The translations under genes and the position numbers were made by a program. From Pontibacter sp. E15-1 (GTDB lineage Bacteria; Bacteroidota; Bacteroidia; Cytophagales; Hymenobacteraceae), in the NCBI RefSeq assembly GCF_022601975.1, contig NZ_JAKVIR010000003.1, forward strand, positions 62,001-126,000: a stretch of 64,000 bases of DNA, given 5' to 3'. This document shows positions 27,577 through 37,129 of this stretch, in pieces. Under the pieces are notes generated by a model. That model made no database searches and had not been told where the DNA came from. It worked only from the letters and a program-made list of their open reading frames with translations. Every line of letters begins with the position of its first letter. Position 1 is the stretch's first letter.

Positions 27577-27715
27577 CTGCAAGTTTGAGCGCAGCGGTAA
27601 CTTGTAGGGACGTATGAAAGCAAGTTTTCAACTCGCGAAAGTATAGTTACGAGAATGCCAGTTAAAAACTGGCTGCAATGTATACCCACAAGTTACGCTG
27701 CCGCTAAACTTGCGG
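27577..27715. repeat. 139-bp nested inverted-repeat element
   Basis: Outer arms of about 34 bases at 27577-27610 and 27682-27715 are imperfect reverse complements (core GCAAGTTTGAGCGCAGCGG on the left). A smaller hairpin GCCAGTTAAAAACTGGC (27657-27673) stands inside. It lies between the convergent HxlR gene and the AT-rich cassette. The nested layout is like a miniature mobile element or REPIN-like cluster. Only one copy is in the window. Confidence 0.65.
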
Positions 27716-27731
27716 GATGGGGCGTTGTATT

Positions 27732-28370
27732 TTACTGAGTTGAAAATATACTATTAAACTTTTCCTGTAATTCACTTAATTTTGCGTCAATTTGACTTTT
27801 TTTGATTGGCGTGCTAACAAAAAAGCCTGATGCTAATATTTCTTTAGGGGTTATTCTTCTATGAAATGGCGCAACTTTTTCAGGACTTATACCATTTCTG
27901 GCACAAAATTTTTCCAAATAATTCTCTTCGTCATGAGAATTTTCTTCCCAATCTGAATATTCAATATAATCTTCTTCAAGAAAACCTTTTAGTACATTTA
28001 AGCAGAAACCTACACATGTCATTCTTTGCCCTAAGTCATTATTGCTAAAATGTATGCCATCACTATTATAGCTTTCTCCAGCATAAAAGTAGCCATACTT
28101 TGGATTGGCTTTCTTTATTATATTTAGACATTGGGCAATAAATGATGGTACTTCATCAGGATGAATTGTATTTGTTATTTTATGATAATAATCATGATTT
28201 ATACCCTCTAACTCTATTGACGATCCTGTGTAGTGAAACTCTGATAAATTCTTATCATACTGGATAACAAATGCAGAATGATATGAGTTGCTATCATTCT
28301 GCATAGTACCAAGTGCAACAAAATTCGTTTTTCTATCAGATTCAAATAAAGATCTTACTACTTCAAACAT
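27732..28370 (-). CDS. Unknown protein, possible papain-like (NlpC/P60 or LRAT-like) fold
   Basis: 212 residues, no signal peptide or membrane segment. No family is recognised with certainty. A His in SYHSAFVIQYD (about residue 31) followed by FHYTGSSIELEGI resembles the His-first core of permuted papain-like folds (LRAT/YiiX type), and CVGFCLNVL near residue 120 could hold the matching catalytic Cys. This is a weak match made by eye. The gene is about 30% G+C against 50-55% around it. It begins 3 bases after the stop of the next upstream gene, so the pair is one transcription unit. Confidence 0.7.
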   Translation of the reverse strand: MFEVVRSLFESDRKTNFVALGTMQNDSNSYHSAFVIQYDKNLSEFHYTGSSIELEGINHDYYHKITNTIHPDEVPSFIAQCLNIIKKANPKYGYFYAGESYNSDGIHFSNNDLGQRMTCVGFCLNVLKGFLEEDYIEYSDWEENSHDEENYLEKFCARNGISPEKVAPFHRRITPKEILASGFFVSTPIKKSQIDAKLSELQEKFNSIFSTQ

Positions 28371-28373
28371 TAG

Positions 28374-29348
28374 CTACACCTTTTCTATTTTTGAGTTATA
28401 AGTTTCTAATAATGATCGTCTTGCATTTTCCATCAAATTATCATTTCTGAATGGCTTTGAAATTACTAAGGCAGTTTTTATTTCACTCAAATGAAATTTT
28501 AAATCATTGAAACCGAGAAGTAAGTACAAGACTGTTAACTTGCCTTCTTCACTTTCAGCAAACATCTTATCTACAAAATCATAAGTCCTTGTAAGTTTAG
28601 AAATTATATCCTGTTCTTTATAATATAAATCCAAGTATAGTTTTAGACTACGAGCAATGTTGGGAGATACAATAGCTTTATGAAAATACTCATCTTTCTT
28701 GTCTTCAATAGACCATTCCTTACAAAGAACTAGGCTTTCTATTTCTTTGTACAAATACCTATTTACTTCAATAGCTTGTTCTATAGTGCACTCAATGGTA
28801 ATACTTTGACCTGAGCCGTAATCAAAGTGATAGTTCGGCTTGTTACCTCCAATCTGATTTAAAAATCCTCTTATGACTTTTAATTTATAATTGTATTTAT
28901 TTTTACTTCTCTTAAGAGAGATTCTTTTTGATTCAGCAAGTCGAACTTGAAGGTTTATGGGAGGCTGTTGATTTCGCTTATATAGAAAGCGGTATTTATA
29001 ACTCTCTCTCTTAATTTGATCTTGGATACTCCTTAGATTTCCTGCTACTTGTTTATCAGTACTATTTCCTTTAATTGCATTATCTAATTCTTTATATATT
29101 GATGCCAATACCTCTTCTGAAGCTTCTAACTCACATTGTGCAGACCCCTCTGAGATTGAAAAATTTAATCTTTCATCATGAACTATAGAAACTGCAATAG
29201 TTTTTAAGGCAGATACTGCAATCAAAAACGATTCAATAGCTTCTACAGACATTGACCTTAAGCTTACAACTTCATTGTTAGCCTCTGTTAGCGCTATTTC
29301 TAATTTGTCTAGCAAAATGATTTGGTTAAACAGCTGTATATCATTCAA
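28374..29348 (-). CDS. Unknown alpha-helical protein, first gene of AT-rich cassette
   Basis: 324 residues, predicted almost wholly helical and soluble, with basic (KRISLKRSKNKYNYKLKVIR, about 148-167) and acidic parts. No catalytic motif or known domain is seen. G+C is about 27-30% in sampled lines, far below the neighbours, so it was probably acquired with the following gene. Coding is supported by length, by the tight coupling with the next gene and by amino-acid makeup. Three inverted repeats lie just upstream. A partner or regulator role for the papain-like protein is possible; nothing in the sequence proves it. Confidence 0.75.
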   Translation of the reverse strand: MNDIQLFNQIILLDKLEIALTEANNEVVSLRSMSVEAIESFLIAVSALKTIAVSIVHDERLNFSISEGSAQCELEASEEVLASIYKELDNAIKGNSTDKQVAGNLRSIQDQIKRESYKYRFLYKRNQQPPINLQVRLAESKRISLKRSKNKYNYKLKVIRGFLNQIGGNKPNYHFDYGSGQSITIECTIEQAIEVNRYLYKEIESLVLCKEWSIEDKKDEYFHKAIVSPNIARSLKLYLDLYYKEQDIISKLTRTYDFVDKMFAESEEGKLTVLYLLLGFNDLKFHLSEIKTALVISKPFRNDNLMENARRSLLETYNSKIEKV

Positions 29349-29359
29349 AAATTTTTCAA

Positions 29360-29454
29360 ACGTATAATGTCATACGTGCCGATTTTGCTAATCGGTATAA
29401 ATTATTAGGGATATCATTACATTTATTTTATTTCTTCAAATAAAGAAATAAAAT
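29360..29454. promoter_or_regulatory. Three stacked inverted repeats upstream of the AT-rich cassette
   Basis: ACGTAT-N6-ATACGT (29360-29377), CCGAT-N7-ATCGG (29379-29395) and a perfect 12-bp AT-rich stem ATTTTATTTCTT with its complement (29425-29436 and 29443-29454). The first starts 11 bases upstream of the ATG. They look like binding sites for a repressor, or like a structured leader. No regulator gene lies within the cassette. Confidence 0.5.
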
Positions 29455-29496
29455 ACAATATAGCCTAATATAGCAAAGCTAATTGTATGTTGATCA

Positions 29497-29530
29497 ATAA
29501 AAAAAGCAGCCCAAAACAGAGCTGCTTTTC
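29497..29530 (-). terminator. Terminator after the frame-disrupted gene
   Basis: A 9-bp stem AAAAGCAGC with GCTGCTTTT (29502-29510 and 29521-29529) and a 10-base loop, followed on the minus strand by a T-run. It lies 36 bases past the stop at 29566. Confidence 0.82.
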
Positions 29531-29565
29531 CTAAGTCCTCTAACACCAGTCTAACCTCTAGCGCC

Positions 29566-31136
29566 TTACTTCATCTTGTCAGTGCGCTGCAGGCTGTTCA
29601 TCGCATAGCCAACCCGCATCGACTGGAAGTTTTGCAGAATCAAGGCTTCCTCTTCTGCTGTAAGCCCTCCCGCCAGATAAAGCATGTGCGGGATAAAATT
29701 CTTCTTCTTTTTTAACTGCTTCTTTGTTGGCTTAGCATGCGTGATCAGGCCAACCATTTCATCGTCGTAATAGATCTCCACATTATTCATGCATTCAGGG
29801 TTCGTGATCATCGCGAATTGCTTCCCGAGCATCTTCCCCTCTGTCTTGATATAGGGGGTATAGATGCGGCCATAGTTACGAAGTATCTTTTGTAGGCTTC
29901 TGGAACCTTCAAATTTGTTGTAGGCGATAGGTCCCATGGCAACACCTCTTCCATGTGTCTCTGTCCTCTCGTCAAGCCCATCGACGCCCAGGTCGTAAAA
30001 CAGCAAGTCAGACTTCAATTCCCTGTACTCGTCATACAGGTCTAGTTTAAAGGTATTAGCGTATGTGTGCCTAATTGTAAAGCCTAGCGTGGTGGCTTCC
30101 TGAATAAACCCTTTTAAAGTATAGTTCTTATAAGGAGTAGGAAAAAGCTCAGAGCTAAGCGAAAGGGTTCTGGTAAACTGACGGTAGCCGGAACCTGATG
30201 GCAACGTAATGTCCATATCTGCAAGCCCGCTAAACCTGTTTTCGCTCATGAACACAAGCCCTCTTAAGGATTCGGATAGCTCTCCGGCAACCATAGCAGA
30301 ATGTTTGGACTTACCTGCCATTACATTTACCCCCAGGATGCTGTACTTCGCATTGCTGAGTGTGGCGTACCCGTAAGTAACAGGCACAGACAGGCTATAC
30401 TTTCGCTCTGCTCTGTCGATGAAGTCGTTATAGCCGTCATAGGCAGACCTGTATACATACTGCTTTTTGGGAGTTACTTTTCCAAAGAAAATCTGCTCCA
30501 GCCCGTTGAGATAGGCTTGCTGTACCTCGTCTTTGTTAAGGGGAAAGTTCTGGTAAATGGCAAAAGACTGGGGGTTCTGGTCTTGCTGGAGCGAGTCAGG
30601 GTTCTGGAGATAATACGTATATCTTTCTTTCTCTGAGAATACCTCCCCTTCACCGTTCTCCTTAATTTTTACCTTTAGCCTGAACTTTACATTTTCCTGA
30701 TTTTCCCAGATAGGCAGCTTTAAAAACTCCGCATATACTGTAACTAGGTACCGGTGGCTTTTTCGATTCTTTTTTCTGAATCGGTCATAATATTCCCTCA
30801 TCTTAAAGTCCCGTTCTTTATTCCGGGTTTTAGCATCCAAATAAGGGTCAATCTCAGGGCTAACCATATCAATCTGCTTCCCGGAATAATAGTCTATTGG
30901 CAGGTCCCCTAATTTCGAGCGTATGCCTTTTCCAGTAGCTCGAACAAAGGTGCGGTAAAGGCGCTGTCTGTCAGGAATCTGCCATTCTCCGGCACTGATT
31001 CTATCGACCAATTATCGAGTTTAAACTCATGCACCAAGACCCTGTCTTGCGCTATGGCAGAAGCACTCAGCAAAAAAAGCATAAAGGCGCTAAAGACAAA
31101 TCTTAAGGTGCTAAGGTTTAGGTTTTTAGTCAGCAT
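29566..31136 (-). pseudogene. Secreted protein gene with a frame change near 30910-30930
   Basis: The first frame (31136 to 30909) gives a signal peptide (FVFSAFMLFLLSASAIAQ) and a mature start of about 45 residues, then stops. A second frame, with no ATG near its beginning, continues to 29566 for about 450 residues (SKLGDLPIDYYSGKQIDM onward). Joining them in the GGAAAAGGCATACGC stretch needs a -1 shift and gives the smooth reading LLEKAYA-RSKLGDLPID. A one-base loss in the A-run, a sequencing error, or a programmed slip at A-AAG are all possible. The protein family is not recognised; it has a periplasmic or surface address. Confidence 0.6.
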
Positions 31137-31257
31137 AGGTGTGCCAGTGTTACTTGAGTGTTACTTGATAGAGTAGCTATGCAAAATACTAAAAACCCCG
31201 AATCAAATATGCCTTTTTAAGTATATAGACTAAAAACTAATGTTTAACGGTTGAAAA

Positions 31258-31290
31258 CAAAAAAGCAGCCCCAACGAGAACTGCTTTTTG
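31258..31290 (-). terminator. Hairpin between fumC and the next minus-strand gene
   Basis: A 9-bp stem AAAAAGCAG with CTGCTTTTT (31260-31268 and 31281-31289) and a 12-base loop; T-run on the minus strand. It is about 95 bases past the fumC stop, beyond two AGAC-rich direct repeats. Confidence 0.72.
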
Positions 31291-31310
31291 GATTACTGCT
31301 GAGACAAAAG

Positions 31311-31386
31311 TCTTGTGTCTAATGTCTAAAATCTAACGTCTTGTTTTTGCAAAAGTCTTGTGTCTAATGTCTTAAATCCAGCGTCT
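31311..31386. repeat. Direct repeat of an AGAC/TCTAA-rich motif
   Basis: CAAAAGTCTTGTGTCTAATG occurs twice, followed each time by TCTWAAATCYARCGTCT, with a short spacer. The second copy runs into the fumC stop codon. Related text stands next to the ends of genes at 10686-10772, 19434-19460 and 29534-29560. Confidence 0.6.
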
Positions 31387-32782
31387 ACTTCTTCAAGCTG
31401 CCGATCATATCTTCTGGCTTCACCCACTCGTCGTACTGCTCGTTGGTGAGCAGGCCCAGCTCGATGGCGGCTTTACGGAGCGTAGTGCCTTCCTTGTGCG
31501 CTTTCTTCGCAATTTTGGCAGCGTTGTCGTACCCGATGTGGGTGTTCAGGGCCGTTACCAGCATCAGCGAGTTCTCCAGGTTCTCCTTGATTCTGTCGGT
31601 GTTTGGCTCGATGCCTACGGCACAGTGCTTGTCGAAAGAGTCGCAGGCGTCGCCGATCAGCTGGGCGCTCATCAGCAGGTTGTAGATCATCACCGGCTTA
31701 AACACATTCAGCTCGAAATGGCCGTTCATACCTCCTACCGAAATGGCCACGTCGTTGCCGATCACCTGGGCGCATACCATCGTCATGGCCTCGGCCTGCG
31801 TTGGGTTTACCTTGCCCGGCATGATGGAAGAGCCCGGCTCGTTCTCCGGGATAAGGATCTCTGAGATACCAGAGCGTGGGCCTGAGGCCAGCAAACGGAT
31901 ATCGTTGGCGATCTTCATCAGGCTTACGGCCAGTTGCTTCAGGGCGCCAGAGGTTTCTACCATCGCATCGTGTGCGGCCAGGGCCTCAAACTTGTTGGGT
32001 GCTGTAATGAACTCCTGCCCGGCATACTCCGATATCTTCTCGGCTACCAGTTCTGCATATCCTTCAGGCGTGTTCAGGCCGGTACCTACCGCAGAGCCAC
32101 CCAGTGCAAGGGTGCTGAGGTGTGCCAGCGTGTTGCGAAGCGCCTTCATGCCGTAATCCAGCTGCGCTACGTAGCCCGAAAGCTCCTGGCCCAGCGTGAG
32201 CGGCGTGGCATCCATCAGGTGCGTGCGGCCGATCTTCACCACATCCATAAACTCCTCCGACTTGGCGTGCAGCGTGTCGCGCAGTTTCTGCACCATCGGC
32301 AAGGTATGCTCCACCACTTTCTTGTAGCCCGCAATGTGCATGGCGGTCGGGAAGGTATCGTTCGACGACTGCGACTTGTTCACGTCGTCGTTCGGGTGAA
32401 TCTTCTTTTTCTCGTCCATCAGGTCGCCGCCCAGCAGCACGTGCGCGCGGTTGGCCACCACTTCGTTCACGTTCATGTTCGACTGCGTGCCCGAGCCCGT
32501 TTGCCATACCACCAGCGGGAACTCGCCCTCCAGTTTGCCCGCCAGAATCTCGTCGCATACCTCACTGATGATGTCGGCTTTGTCCTGGGCCAGCACGCCC
32601 AGTTGCGCATTGGCCTGGGCCGCCGCTTTTTTCAGTATCGCAAACGCCTCGATCACTTCCTTCGGCATGGTCTGGCCGCCGATGGTGAAGTTTTCCTTTG
32701 AGCGCTGTGTCTGCGCGCCCCAGTATTTGTCTGCGGGCACCTCTATCGGGCCCATGGTGTCTTTTTCTACACGAACTTGCAT
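31385..32782 (-). CDS. fumC: Fumarate hydratase class II
   Basis: 465 residues; reversibly hydrates fumarate to L-malate in the citric-acid cycle. Class II (iron-free) signatures: [16 protein letters not shown] at about 94, the [14 protein letters not shown] block, [18 protein letters not shown] with the catalytic His, and the family signature [13 protein letters not shown] near 318. The length is normal, and it stands alone between a membrane protein and the disrupted secreted gene. Start ATG at 32782. Confidence 0.97.
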   Translation of the reverse strand: MQVRVEKDTMGPIEVPADKYWGAQTQRSKENFTIGGQTMPKEVIEAFAILKKAAAQANAQLGVLAQDKADIISEVCDEILAGKLEGEFPLVVWQTGSGTQSNMNVNEVVANRAHVLLGGDLMDEKKKIHPNDDVNKSQSSNDTFPTAMHIAGYKKVVEHTLPMVQKLRDTLHAKSEEFMDVVKIGRTHLMDATPLTLGQELSGYVAQLDYGMKALRNTLAHLSTLALGGSAVGTGLNTPEGYAELVAEKISEYAGQEFITAPNKFEALAAHDAMVETSGALKQLAVSLMKIANDIRLLASGPRSGISEILIPENEPGSSIMPGKVNPTQAEAMTMVCAQVIGNDVAISVGGMNGHFELNVFKPVMIYNLLMSAQLIGDACDSFDKHCAVGIEPNTDRIKENLENSLMLVTALNTHIGYDNAAKIAKKAHKEGTTLRKAAIELGLLTNEQYDEWVKPEDMIGSLKK

Positions 32783-32977
32783 ATCGTTTTATCTATTGAT
32801 TAAAGGAACATGTGTCTGTGGCAAAACTAAGGAATGCGGCACAAGTATCAAGGCCTACCGCACAAGACTTTTGCTTTTTGGCTGGCCCCAGGGGGTATAA
32901 AACTGCTCCTGCGCCGGGCGTGCCCGCTCCCCTGCTGCCTTCTATCATACGGACATCCGGCAGAATGGCTTTATACC

Positions 32978-33694
32978 CTATCGGATCACCCGCTTCCCCG
33001 ACTTGGCGGAGAGCAGCGCGATCATCTCCAGCGTAACAGGCTTAAGGTAGGTGGTGTTGATGTTGGTCTGGTCGTTAAACGAGATCAGGTACTCGCCGTC
33101 AGCCCCCAGGTATTGGATCCGCTGGATGTCGCGCAGGTTGTAGGTGCGTTGCTTCAGCAGCAGGTTTGTCACCTCCATTTTCTCCTCGCCAATGGTTACG
33201 TGCCACTGCAGCGCATACCAGGTCACCACCCCCGAAATCACCAGCATCACCGCGAGCAGCAGGTTATAGATCCGGTTCGAGTGCAAGCCCTCCAGATGGC
33301 TGGTATAGGTCTTATAGAGGTCGTAGTCGTGGCTCAGGAACGTGGGCTGCACCCACCGCAGGGGCAGCCCGGCCAGCGTGAGGCCCAACAGCAGGCCCGG
33401 CGCGAAAAAGGCCCTGAAGTTAGGGGTAAGGGTATGGAGGTGCGCCGAGGAGTGGTGGATGATGCTGGAGACAAGCGCCAGCGTGCCCGCACTGAACACG
33501 GAGAGCACACAGGCGAAGATGAAGTAGACCACCGTCAGCTTCAGTTCCTGCTTCTGCATGTACTTCTGCTCCGCTGCCGTGAGGGGGGCGCCCTTGTATG
33601 CCGGCGACAGCCTGCGCAACGCGTAACGGACAACCGGCAGCAGTACGGCCACCGCAAAAAAGGCAATCAGCAAACTTTTGATAATCTCCAGCAT
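32978..33694 (-). CDS. Membrane protein with C-terminal PH-like domain
   Basis: 238 residues. Four transmembrane segments are visible (about 5-25, 50-75, 90-108, 140-162). The last 70 residues (WHVTIGEEKMEVTNLLLKQR, then NLRDIQRIQYL and YLISFNDQTNINTTYL) read like a bacterial PH domain facing the cytoplasm. No enzymatic motif. Monocistronic. Function unknown. Confidence 0.7.
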   Translation of the reverse strand: MLEIIKSLLIAFFAVAVLLPVVRYALRRLSPAYKGAPLTAAEQKYMQKQELKLTVVYFIFACVLSVFSAGTLALVSSIIHHSSAHLHTLTPNFRAFFAPGLLLGLTLAGLPLRWVQPTFLSHDYDLYKTYTSHLEGLHSNRIYNLLLAVMLVISGVVTWYALQWHVTIGEEKMEVTNLLLKQRTYNLRDIQRIQYLGADGEYLISFNDQTNINTTYLKPVTLEMIALLSAKSGKRVIR

Positions 33695-34099
33695 AGGGTA
33701 TGATTTGGTGCCACAAAGTTAACACGGTATCCCCAATTTCCGACAAATAAAGCCGCGCGGCACCGGAAACGCCCCGACCCTGTGCAGTAGGATAATAAAA
33801 AGCGCCCCCGATATTTCGGTGCGCTGATAAATTACGGGAATATTTTGCTTTAATGCTGATAGTTAGTGGGTTATGTATTTATATTATGTTTTGTAAATGA
33901 AAGGAATTTACTGGTTTTGCTGTACCTTTGCAAAGATACAGCATGCTTTAACGCACAATTTTATTGCCGACCCTTCAGGCTGTCAGGCCTGTTGGGTTGT
34001 ACATTTGAGAAACAAGGAGAAGCAGCCCACAGCGAATTTGCAAATTTAGGTAAACGCGCTTTTCTCCTGTTTCAGGGCCGCAACATAATACCGTAGTAA
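33695..34099. other. Intergenic region upstream of the histidine kinase
   Basis: 405 bases between divergent genes. It holds a Bacteroidota-type -7 box at 33923-33930 and a small open frame (33866-34096) that I do not consider real. The rest shows nothing I recognise. Confidence 0.5.
33923..33930 (+). promoter_or_regulatory. Bacteroidota -7 promoter element (TAnnTTTG)
   Basis: TACCTTTG matches the TAnnTTTG consensus of the primary Bacteroidota sigma factor. A TTTG lies 29 bases upstream, farther than the usual spacing, so the -33 part is uncertain. Transcription would start near 33937 and leave a leader of about 160 bases before the kinase gene. Confidence 0.5.
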
Positions 34100-37021
34100 A
34101 TGAAAGTAGCCAGGATAACCCGTTTTGTAAGAGACTATTACATTGCTGTTTTCTCTTTTCTTCTTATTTTTCTGCTTACCCTGTTCATCTATTCAGAGAC
34201 GAAGAAAAAGACCGAGGAGCGCAGCGAGCGGGCCTTCACCATGCGCGCCAACCAGGCTACCTCTTCCATTGAGCGGCGTATGTATAACTACATACAGGTG
34301 CTTATCGGCGCAAAGGCCTTCTTCGTGGCCTCCGACACCGTAGACCGTGTTGCCTGGAAGGCTTACTACAGCTCCCTCGGTATCGAAAAAAACTACCCCG
34401 GTATACAAGGGATCGGGTATGCGCAAGTGGTCAAGCCCTCGGAGATGGCAAAGCATGAGCGGAGAATACAGGCAGAGGGCTTCCGGGAGTACCACGTTAT
34501 ACCGGAGGGAAACCGCAAGCTTTATACCCCCATCACCTACCTGGAGCCCTTTACGGGCCTGAACCTGCGGGCATTCGGCTACGACATGTTCAGTGAGAGC
34601 ACCCGCCGGTCGGCCATGCGCATTGCCCGCGACACCAAGATGCCGGCCATGTCGGGGAAGGTGCGTTTGGTGCAGGAGGTTGGGGAGAACGGGCAGGCCG
34701 GGTTCCTGATATACCTCCCGGTGTATAAAAACGGCGCCGACATAAGCACGATCCAGGGCCGGCAGCAGCAAATCAGGGGCTACGTCTACAGCCCGTTCCG
34801 CGCCGCCGACCTGATGACCTCTATCCTGCAGCAAAATTACAGCGACATCGATATTGAGTTGTACGACGGTACCAGCCTCACGCCAGAGTCGCTGCTCTAC
34901 AACACAGACTCCACGCTGCGCTACCGCACCGAACACGACCGGGACTTCCATAAGCTAAGCACCATCAGCATCGGCAACCATACCTGGCGGCTCTACATCA
35001 CGGCTTCGCCGGAGTTTGGCAAGACGGCCGATTCGGAGTTGCCCTACTTTATCCTGATGGGCGGCGGCATCATCAGCATGCTGATGGCTTTCATCATCTG
35101 GTCGCTGTCCAACACGCGGCGCTCCAACCGCCTGAAGCAGACCATCACCGACAACGCCACGGCAGCCCTTTTTATCATCGACTCGGAGGGGTTTTGCACC
35201 TTCATGAACCCGGCTGCCGAGGAGATGACGGGCTATACCCTCGAGGACATGGAGGAGAAGACGCTGCACGACGTCATCCATTACAAACACCCCGACGGGT
35301 CTGACTTCCCTGCCGAGGAGTGCGTGATCCGGACATCGCTTGCCATTAAAGAGCCCATGCGATCCTACGAAGACGTCTTTATCCGGAAGGACGGGACCTT
35401 CTTTACCGTTTCGTGCAGTGTGCAGCCCATAGAAGACAGCGGGGCGGGCACCTACGCCATTATCGAGGTACGCGACATCACCGAGGAGAAACAGGCGCAG
35501 CAAGCGATCGTAGAAAGCGAGGCGCGCTTCAGGACGATGGCCGACAATGCCCCTGTGATGATATGGGTGGGCGACCCAATGGGTAAGTGCGTCTATGTGA
35601 ACAAGCAGTGGATCGACTTCTCGGGCATTTCCTTTGAGAAAAGTATTCACCTTGGGTGGCAGGGTGTGATGGACCCCAAGTATCTGGCGGCCTACAGTGA
35701 GGTGTTTAAGAAGGCTGTGGAGGAACACGGCAGCTTTAAGATAGAGATGCGCATGCGGGGCCGCGACGGAAAGCTGCGCTGGACCATGAACACGGCCATG
35801 CCCCGCTTTAACATAAATGGCGAGTTTCTGGGGCACATCGGCTCCATCATCGATATCACCGAGATTAAGGAGGCCGAGCAAAAAATAAAGCAGAACGCCG
35901 AGCTGCTCCAGAAGCTGTTCTTGGAGGTGCCCTCCGTAGTGGGCCTTATCCGGGCCTCAGACTTTCAGTATGTGCTGGCAAACCCGCAGTACCGCCAGCT
36001 GTATGGCAACCGCCCGCTGGTGGGCAAGTCTATTTACGAGGCCCATACCAAAGAAGAGGGGGCCGGGTTTTTCAAGCGCCTGGAGCGCGTGATCGCATCG
36101 GGCAAACCCTTTGTGGGCAACGAAATGCCGTCTACCTTCGACCGGCACAACAACGGGGAGCTGGCGCACGGCTACTTTAACCTGGTGTATCAGCCACTGC
36201 TCGACGGGGAGGGCAAGGTGGAGGCGGTGCTGGTGTTTGCCGTGGAGGTAACCGAGCTGGTGAGGGCGCGGAAGGGCCTCGTGACAGCTAACGACGAGCT
36301 GAGCGGAAAGAACGACGAGCTGCTCCGCATCAACAACGACCTCGACAACTTTGTGTACACGGCTTCCCACGACCTCAAATCCCCGATCGCGAACATGGAG
36401 GGGCTGGCCAGCCTGCTGCGCGACATTCTGCAGGGCAAGCTGGACGAGGAGGATGAACAGGTGCTTGATATGATGCAGCTGGCCGTAAACAAGCTCAAAG
36501 GCACTATCTCCGACCTGGCCGAGATTACGAAGGTGCAGAAAGAGATGCAGTCGGAGGTAGAGCCCCTGTCGTTTGAAAACACGCTGCAGGACATCTCCAA
36601 CGACATCGACAGCCTGATCAGGGAGTCTGGCGTGACGCTGAAGACCAGCTTTGAAGTGACCGATATCCTGTATGCCCGCAAAAACCTGCGCAGCATCCTG
36701 TACAACCTCGTGTCGAACGCCATCAAGTACAGGTCGGAGGACCGGGAGCCGGAGGTGCGCATCACCACATACCAGCAGCCGGGCTTTGTGGTGCTGGAGG
36801 TGCAGGACAACGGCCTGGGTATAAAAAAGGAGCAGCAGCACAAGCTCTTTACCATGTTCAAGCGCCTGCACAGCCACGTAGAGGGCACGGGCATCGGCTT
36901 ATACATCGTAAAGCGCATTATCGAGAACAACGGCGGCCTGATTGAGGTGGAGAGTGTGGAAGGGGCCGGCACCACGTTCCGGGTATATTTTAAGCAGGCG
37001 GCCGTAGCGGCAGTGTTTTGA
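34100..37021 (+). CDS. CHASE- and PAS-domain sensor histidine kinase
   Basis: 973 residues. N-terminal helix (about 15-33), extracytoplasmic CHASE domain (about 70-300, with YPGIQGIGYAQVV), second helix (about 318-338), then three PAS domains with PAC tails (about 350-470, 475-600, 605-725). The HisKA part has the phospho-His in ASHDLKSPIANMEG near residue 757, and the HATPase part has NAIKYRS, DNGLGIKKE, and GTGIGLYIVKRIIENNGG. CHASE domains sense small molecules such as cytokinin-like ligands. No response regulator is adjacent, so the partner is encoded elsewhere. Confidence 0.95.
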   Translation: MKVARITRFVRDYYIAVFSFLLIFLLTLFIYSETKKKTEERSERAFTMRANQATSSIERRMYNYIQVLIGAKAFFVASDTVDRVAWKAYYSSLGIEKNYPGIQGIGYAQVVKPSEMAKHERRIQAEGFREYHVIPEGNRKLYTPITYLEPFTGLNLRAFGYDMFSESTRRSAMRIARDTKMPAMSGKVRLVQEVGENGQAGFLIYLPVYKNGADISTIQGRQQQIRGYVYSPFRAADLMTSILQQNYSDIDIELYDGTSLTPESLLYNTDSTLRYRTEHDRDFHKLSTISIGNHTWRLYITASPEFGKTADSELPYFILMGGGIISMLMAFIIWSLSNTRRSNRLKQTITDNATAALFIIDSEGFCTFMNPAAEEMTGYTLEDMEEKTLHDVIHYKHPDGSDFPAEECVIRTSLAIKEPMRSYEDVFIRKDGTFFTVSCSVQPIEDSGAGTYAIIEVRDITEEKQAQQAIVESEARFRTMADNAPVMIWVGDPMGKCVYVNKQWIDFSGISFEKSIHLGWQGVMDPKYLAAYSEVFKKAVEEHGSFKIEMRMRGRDGKLRWTMNTAMPRFNINGEFLGHIGSIIDITEIKEAEQKIKQNAELLQKLFLEVPSVVGLIRASDFQYVLANPQYRQLYGNRPLVGKSIYEAHTKEEGAGFFKRLERVIASGKPFVGNEMPSTFDRHNNGELAHGYFNLVYQPLLDGEGKVEAVLVFAVEVTELVRARKGLVTANDELSGKNDELLRINNDLDNFVYTASHDLKSPIANMEGLASLLRDILQGKLDEEDEQVLDMMQLAVNKLKGTISDLAEITKVQKEMQSEVEPLSFENTLQDISNDIDSLIRESGVTLKTSFEVTDILYARKNLRSILYNLVSNAIKYRSEDREPEVRITTYQQPGFVVLEVQDNGLGIKKEQQHKLFTMFKRLHSHVEGTGIGLYIVKRIIENNGGLIEVESVEGAGTTFRVYFKQAAVAAVF

Positions 37022-37129
37022 GTCGTTTCTTCCTGTTAGGTATAACATAGTTGATCGAAGTAAAATATCCGCTGCTGTGCGTCTTTTAAAAAGGCCTGCG
37101 CACCGGCGGAGGGAGTTTTAGCCTATGTA

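Noticed and set aside
29566..31011. Treating the second frame as a complete gene from the TTG at 31011
   Set aside because: Its first 30 residues overlap the signal-peptide frame and look like out-of-frame translation; a frame change explains both frames better.
33866..34096. 76-codon frame upstream of the kinase
   Set aside because: It lies over the likely promoter and leader and matches no family.
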